From Marinosulfonomonas sp. (GTDB taxonomy: Bacteria > Pseudomonadota > Alphaproteobacteria > Rhodobacterales > Rhodobacteraceae): a stretch of DNA of 8,773 nucleotides. The notes under the pieces were generated by a model. The model ran no database searches. It saw only the letters and a list, made by a program, of their open reading frames with translations, and was not told where the DNA came from. The stretch covers positions 1 to 8,773 of the forward strand of contig JALSJL010000471.1 of assembly GCA_026989405.1 (NCBI GenBank), written 5' to 3'. Below are positions 5,469 to 8,773 of this stretch, piece after piece. Position 1 is the stretch's first letter; every line of letters starts with the position of its first letter. Both the position numbers and the translations under genes were made by a program.

Positions 5469-7508
5469 ATGAGCAAGGATCCCCTCGTCATTTTCACGCC
5501 CTCGGGCAAACGCGGGCGGTTTGCGCGCGGAACGCCGGTGCTGACGGCTGCGCGGCAGTTGGGCGTCGATCTCGACTCGGTCTGCGGCGGGCGCGGCATC
5601 TGCTCCAAGTGCCAGATCACGCCAAGTTACGGCGAATTTTCCAAGCACGGGGTCACCGTCGCCCGGGATGCCCTGTCGGACTGGAATGCGGTGGAAGAGC
5701 GTTACCACCAGAAACGCGGGCTGAAAGAAGGTCGCCGCCTGGGCTGCCAGGCCACCGTGCAGGGCGACGTGGTGATCGACGTGCCGCCAGAAAGCCAGGT
5801 CCACAAGCAGGTGGTGCGCAAGGCCGCCGCGGCGCGCGACATCGTGATGGATCCGGCAACCCGGCTGTACTATGTCGAGGTGCAGGAACCCGACATGCAC
5901 CAGCCGACCGGGGACCTGGAGCGCTTGCAAAGCGCCCTGAGCGCCCAGTGGAATATCGGCGAGGTGCGCGTCGAACTGCCGGTTCTGCAAAAACTGCAAC
6001 CCGCGCTGCGCAAGGGCAAATGGGCGGTCACGGTGGCCTTGTACAAGGACCACCACGACGCCCACGAACGCCTGCTGGATATCTGGCCCGGCTATTTCGA
6101 AGGCCGGCTTTACGGGCTGGCCATCGACCTTGGCTCGACCACCATCGCGGCGCATCTGTGCGACCTGCGCAATGGGCAGGTGCTGGCTTCGGCGGGGATC
6201 ATGAACCCGCAGATCCGCTTTGGCGAAGACCTGATGAGCCGGGTATCCTATGCGATGATGAACCCCGGCGGAGACAGGGAAATGACGCGCGTCGTGCGCG
6301 ACGCGATCAACGAACTTGCCCTGTCCATTGCCGCGCAGGCCGAGGTCGCGCCCGAACAGATTATGGAGGCCGTCTTCGTGTGCAACCCGGTCATGCACCA
6401 TCTTCTGCTGGGCATCGACCCGGTGGAACTTGGCCAGGCACCGTTCGCGCTGGCCACGTCCGATGCGGTGGCGCTGGACAGCTCTCGCCTTGACCTCAAT
6501 GCGCTGAACGCGGCGGCGCGGTGCTACATTCTGCCATGTATCGCCGGCCATGTGGGGGCCGATGCCGCCGCCGTGGCATTGGCCGAAGAGCCGCACAGGT
6601 CGGAAGACCTGGTTCTGGTTGTCGATGTCGGCACCAATGCCGAGATCCTGCTTGGCAACCGCGACCGGGTGCTGGCCTGTTCGTCACCGACCGGGCCCGC
6701 CTTTGAAGGCGCCCAGATCAGTTCCGGCCAGCGCGCCGCGCCGGGGGCCATTGAACATGTGCGCATCGACCCGACCACCAAGGAGCCACGGTTCACGGTG
6801 ATCGGCTGTGACCTGTGGTCCGACGAAGACGGCTTTGCCGAGGCCACGGCGGCCACCGGGATCACCGGCATTTGCGGCTCGGGCATCATCGAAGTCGTCG
6901 CCGAAATGCGCATGGCCGGGCTGCTGGATGCCAGCGGGCTGATCGGCTCGGCGGCCCAGACCGGATGCGCACGGGTGCGCGAAGATGGCCGCACCCATGC
7001 CTATGTGCTGCACGACGCCACCGCCGATGGCGGCCCGCTGATCAGCGTGACCCAGGGCGATATCCGCGCCATCCAGCTGGCGAAATCGGCGCTCTATGCC
7101 GGCGCCCGGCTGCTGATGGATGAACTGGGCGTGGACAAGGTGGACCGGGTGGTGCTTGCCGGCGCGTTCGGGGCCCATGTCTCGCCGCTGCATGCCATGG
7201 TGCTCGGGATGATCCCCGACGCGCCGCTGGACAAGGTCAGTTCGGCCGGGAACGCCGCCGGAACCGGGGCGCGCATCGCGCTGTGCAACGTCGCCTCACG
7301 CGCCGAGATCGAACGCGTGGTGGGTGACATTACCAAGGTGGAAACCGCGATCGAGCCGCGTTTCCAGGAACATTTCATCGCCGCCAACGCGATCCCGCAT
7401 GCGACCGAGCCGTTCCCCGAGCTTTCAGCCATCGTGAGCCTGCCCTCGGTGTCGTTCAACGCAGCCGGCGAGAAAAACGCAAGCGGACGGCGCCGCCGTC
7501 GCCGATGA
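5469..7508 (+). CDS. Corrinoid activation protein: [2Fe-2S] ferredoxin plus ASKHA domain (RACo/DUF4445-like)
   Basis: A 679-residue cytoplasmic protein for ATP-driven reductive reactivation of Co(II) corrinoid to Co(I). The N-terminal plant-type ferredoxin domain shows VCGGRGICSKC with Cys39, Cys45 and Cys48, and the fourth ligand Cys93 in RRLGCQA. A linker domain (~100-210) leads to the ASKHA ATPase: GLAIDLGSTTIAAHL at ~216-230 (phosphate-1); MNPQIRFGEDLMSRV; VVDVGTNAEILLGN at ~383-396 (phosphate-2); FEGAQISSGQRAAPGAIEHV; GICGSGIIEVVAEM; and VVLAGAFGAH. These are hallmark motifs of RACo-type proteins. The ATG at 5469 has only a weak AGG nearby; an in-frame ATG at 5433 would add 12 residues but has no ribosome site. 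The C-terminus ends ASGRRRRRR. It is separated from the C1 operon by 2.7 kb of unrelated genes but is its natural functional partner. Confidence 0.93.
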   Translation: MSKDPLVIFTPSGKRGRFARGTPVLTAARQLGVDLDSVCGGRGICSKCQITPSYGEFSKHGVTVARDALSDWNAVEERYHQKRGLKEGRRLGCQATVQGDVVIDVPPESQVHKQVVRKAAAARDIVMDPATRLYYVEVQEPDMHQPTGDLERLQSALSAQWNIGEVRVELPVLQKLQPALRKGKWAVTVALYKDHHDAHERLLDIWPGYFEGRLYGLAIDLGSTTIAAHLCDLRNGQVLASAGIMNPQIRFGEDLMSRVSYAMMNPGGDREMTRVVRDAINELALSIAAQAEVAPEQIMEAVFVCNPVMHHLLLGIDPVELGQAPFALATSDAVALDSSRLDLNALNAAARCYILPCIAGHVGADAAAVALAEEPHRSEDLVLVVDVGTNAEILLGNRDRVLACSSPTGPAFEGAQISSGQRAAPGAIEHVRIDPTTKEPRFTVIGCDLWSDEDGFAEATAATGITGICGSGIIEVVAEMRMAGLLDASGLIGSAAQTGCARVREDGRTHAYVLHDATADGGPLISVTQGDIRAIQLAKSALYAGARLLMDELGVDKVDRVVLAGAFGAHVSPLHAMVLGMIPDAPLDKVSSAGNAAGTGARIALCNVASRAEIERVVGDITKVETAIEPRFQEHFIAANAIPHATEPFPELSAIVSLPSVSFNAAGEKNASGRRRRRR

Positions 7509-7512
7509 ACGC

Positions 7513-7541
7513 TTGACCCGCGCCTCCGGGTTCACTAACTG
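7513..7541 (+). promoter_or_regulatory. Candidate promoter of the tRNA-Gly gene
   Basis: TTGACC (7513-7518) and TAACTG (7536-7541) are spaced by 17 bases and end 17 bases before the mature tRNA 5' end, a typical arrangement for a tRNA promoter. The -10 match is weak. The element overlaps the hairpin at 7519-7549. Confidence 0.3.
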
Positions 7542-7549
7542 GAGGCGCG
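7519..7549 (+). terminator. Hairpin between the corrinoid activator and tRNA-Gly
   Basis: CGCGCCTCC (7519-7527) and GGAGGCGCG (7541-7549) form a perfect 9-bp GC-rich stem with a 13-base loop. It starts 10 bases after the stop codon at 7508 and ends 9 bases before the tRNA. It is probably the terminator of the activator gene, though only a short TTT follows. Because it is so close, it might instead be part of the tRNA 5' leader if the two are co-transcribed. Confidence 0.5.
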
Positions 7550-7558
7550 CAGACCTTT

Positions 7559-7632
7559 GCGGGTGTAGCTCAATGGTAGAGCAGCAGCTTCCCAAGCTGA
7601 CGACGAGGGTTCGATTCCCTTCACCCGCTCCA
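7559..7632 (+). tRNA. tRNA-Gly (anticodon CCC)
   Basis: A complete 74-base cloverleaf with encoded CCA. The acceptor stem is GCGGGTG/CACCCGC with discriminator T. The D arm is GCTC-AATGGTA-GAGC. The anticodon loop TTCCCAA (7589-7595) places CCC at 7591-7593, reading GGG. The T arm is GAGGG-TTCGATT-CCCTT. The outermost anticodon-stem pair is G7584 opposite A7600, a mismatch; the other four pairs are intact. The encoded CCA and standard arms indicate a functional gene. Confidence 0.97.
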
Positions 7633-7647
7633 GCCCTGGCACGGCCC

Positions 7648-7663
7648 CGGGGACATGCCCCCG
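7648..7663. terminator. Small hairpin after tRNA-Gly
   Basis: CGGGG (7648-7652) pairs with CCCCG (7659-7663) around a 6-base loop, 15 bases past the tRNA CCA. No T-tract follows. It may trim or terminate the tRNA transcript; this is a weak candidate. Confidence 0.3.
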
Positions 7664-7671
7664 AACATCCC

Positions 7672-7710
7672 CCCGACATGATGCACCCGACGTGATGCAC
7701 CCGACATGAT
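7672..7710. repeat. 14-bp tandem repeat, about 2.8 copies
   Basis: CCCGACATGATGCA (7672-7685) is followed directly by CCCGACGTGATGCA (7686-7699), one base different, and then by the partial copy CCCGACATGAT (7700-7710). A looser related unit, CCCGAACAT, lies just upstream. The array fills the gap between the convergent tRNA-Gly and pgi genes and codes for nothing recognisable. Confidence 0.8.
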
Positions 7711-7734
7711 CAGCCGTATCGACCGGCGCCGCGC

Positions 7735-8773
7735 TCAGCCCGGAAACAGATACGCCAGCAACTGACGGGTCGACGCGTCCTTGTCGTCGGCTTCGGCCCT
7801 GCCCTCGATCACCGGAACCAGCGCCGTGGCCAGTTCCTTGCCCAGTTCCACCCCCCATTGATCAAACGAGTTGATGCCCAGGATCACACCTTCGACAAAC
7901 ACCCGATGCTCATAAAGGGCGATGATCCGGCCCAGTGTTTCCGGGTCAAGCCGGTCAAACGCCAGCGTCGTCGATGGCCGGTTGCCGGGAAAGACCTTGT
8001 GCGGGGCAAGCCGCGCGGCCTGGGCGGGCTCCAGCCCTTTCGCCAACAATTGCGCCCGCGCCTCATCCAGCGAGCGGCCCCGCATCAGGGCTTCGGATTG
8101 CGCCAGACAATTGGCCACGAGCAGCCGGTGCTGGTGTGCAAGGTCTGGCTCATGACCGCGCCGGGCGACCATGAATTCACACGGCACAACCCGCGTCCCC
8201 TGATGCAGCATCTGGAAAAAGGCGTGCTGGCCGTTTGTGCCCGGCTCTCCCCAGACAATCGGCGCACTGTCCGTGGGCAGCGGCTTGCCGTCCATGGTCA
8301 CATGCTTGCCGTTGCTTTCCATTTCAAGCTGCTGGAGATATGAAGGAAGGCGCGCAAGCCTTTGTTCATAGGGCAAAACCGCCCGTGTTTCATAGCCGCA
8401 CACCTGATTGTGCCAGAGCCCGGAAAGCGCCAGCATGACCGGCATGTTTTCAACCAGCGGGGCGCTGCGGAAATGCTGATCCATGGTCTGCCCGCCGCGC
8501 AGGAATGCACGGAAATTTTCGGCCCCGATGGCAATCATCAAGGTCAACCCGACCGGCCCCCAGACCGAATAGCGCCCCCCCACCCAGTCTTCAAAGCCAA
8601 AGACGCGATCGGGCGCTATGCCCCAGTCGCTTGTTCGCTCGACGGCCGAAGAGACTGCCGCCAGATGCTCACCCACGCGGTCGGCCCCGACCCGCGCCGC
8701 AAGCCAGTCGCGGGCGGTTTCGGCATTTTTCATGGTCTCGACGGTGGTGAACGTCTTGGACACGACAACCACA
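7735..8773 (-). CDS. pgi: Glucose-6-phosphate isomerase, C-terminal part
   Basis: About 346 codons of a minus-strand gene whose 5' end (roughly the first 200 codons, judging from Escherichia coli Pgi) lies beyond the right edge. The enzyme interconverts glucose-6-phosphate and fructose-6-phosphate in the cytoplasm. Visible landmarks are: VSKTFTTVETM at the edge (the phosphate-binding Ser/Thr loop); DWVGGRYSVWGPVGL (family signature 1, with the active-site Arg); WGEPGTNGQHAFFQMLHQGT (catalytic Glu and His); and GINSFDQWGVELGK (signature 2, with the catalytic Lys). The gene ends LLAYLFPG at the stop 7737-7735. All catalytic residues expected in this part are present, so the gene seems intact. 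It converges on the tRNA-Gly gene, with the 14-bp repeat between. It is ordinary housekeeping and unrelated to the C1 module. Confidence 0.98.
   Translation of the reverse strand, partial: VVVVSKTFTTVETMKNAETARDWLAARVGADRVGEHLAAVSSAVERTSDWGIAPDRVFGFEDWVGGRYSVWGPVGLTLMIAIGAENFRAFLRGGQTMDQHFRSAPLVENMPVMLALSGLWHNQVCGYETRAVLPYEQRLARLPSYLQQLEMESNGKHVTMDGKPLPTDSAPIVWGEPGTNGQHAFFQMLHQGTRVVPCEFMVARRGHEPDLAHQHRLLVANCLAQSEALMRGRSLDEARAQLLAKGLEPAQAARLAPHKVFPGNRPSTTLAFDRLDPETLGRIIALYEHRVFVEGVILGINSFDQWGVELGKELATALVPVIEGRAEADDKDASTRQLLAYLFPG

Noticed and set aside
5161..5469. 102-codon plus-strand frame in the gap before the activator gene
   Set aside because: It starts at a TTG without a ribosome site, overlaps terminator-like hairpins, and its Arg/Pro-rich translation has no domain character, apart from the short part discussed at the C10 tract.
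7648..7710. CRISPR-like array
   Set aside because: The units are directly tandem, 14 bp long and without spacers.

Overview
The window looks like a chromosomal segment of a GC-rich alphaproteobacterium, most likely of the Rhodobacteraceae (Roseobacter-type). Three things suggest this: the base composition, a lipoprotein resembling a family known mainly from Rhodobacterales (DUF6778-like), and a one-carbon gene set that I recognise from that group (a small 'virulence factor' family protein, a short methylenetetrahydrofolate reductase, a methyltetrahydrofolate:corrinoid methyltransferase, and a ferredoxin/ASKHA corrinoid-activation protein). No mobile element, CRISPR array or rRNA is visible.

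Layout. At the left edge is the 5' end of a Ppx/GppA phosphatase gene on the minus strand (1-175). A 314-base divergent intergenic region follows, then a tight plus-strand operon: the ~100-residue 'virulence factor' family protein (490-792), the MetF-like reductase (819-1748) and the methyltransferase (1768-2748). Next comes a lone lipoprotein gene (3019-3642), convergent with a cytochrome P460-type gene (3722-4273, minus), with a hairpin terminator between them that can serve both strands. Divergent from the P460 gene is a class I cytochrome c carrying an extra four-cysteine C-terminal domain (4438-5124). A 344-base stretch contains hairpins, a C10 tract and a possible broken small membrane-protein frame. 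It is followed by the corrinoid activator (5469-7508), a tRNA-Gly(CCC) (7559-7632), a short 14-bp tandem repeat, and the 3' two-thirds of pgi on the minus strand (7735-8773).

How the parts work together. The reductase interconverts methylene-THF and methyl-THF. The methyltransferase moves the methyl group between THF and a cobalt corrinoid protein. The [2Fe-2S]/ASKHA protein would reductively rescue corrinoid that has oxidised to Co(II). The window therefore holds the THF side and the repair side of a corrinoid methyl-transfer pathway, of the kind used for methylated amines, betaines or O-methyl compounds. The corrinoid carrier and the substrate-specific methyltransferase are not in view. The two exported cytochromes and the lipoprotein lie physically inside this module but have no evident biochemical tie to it.

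The most noteworthy points are the Arg-rich C-terminal tails shared by the two corrinoid enzymes, the unassigned small protein leading the C1 operon, the four-Cys domain fused to the cytochrome c, and the C10 tract inside a possible small membrane-protein frame.
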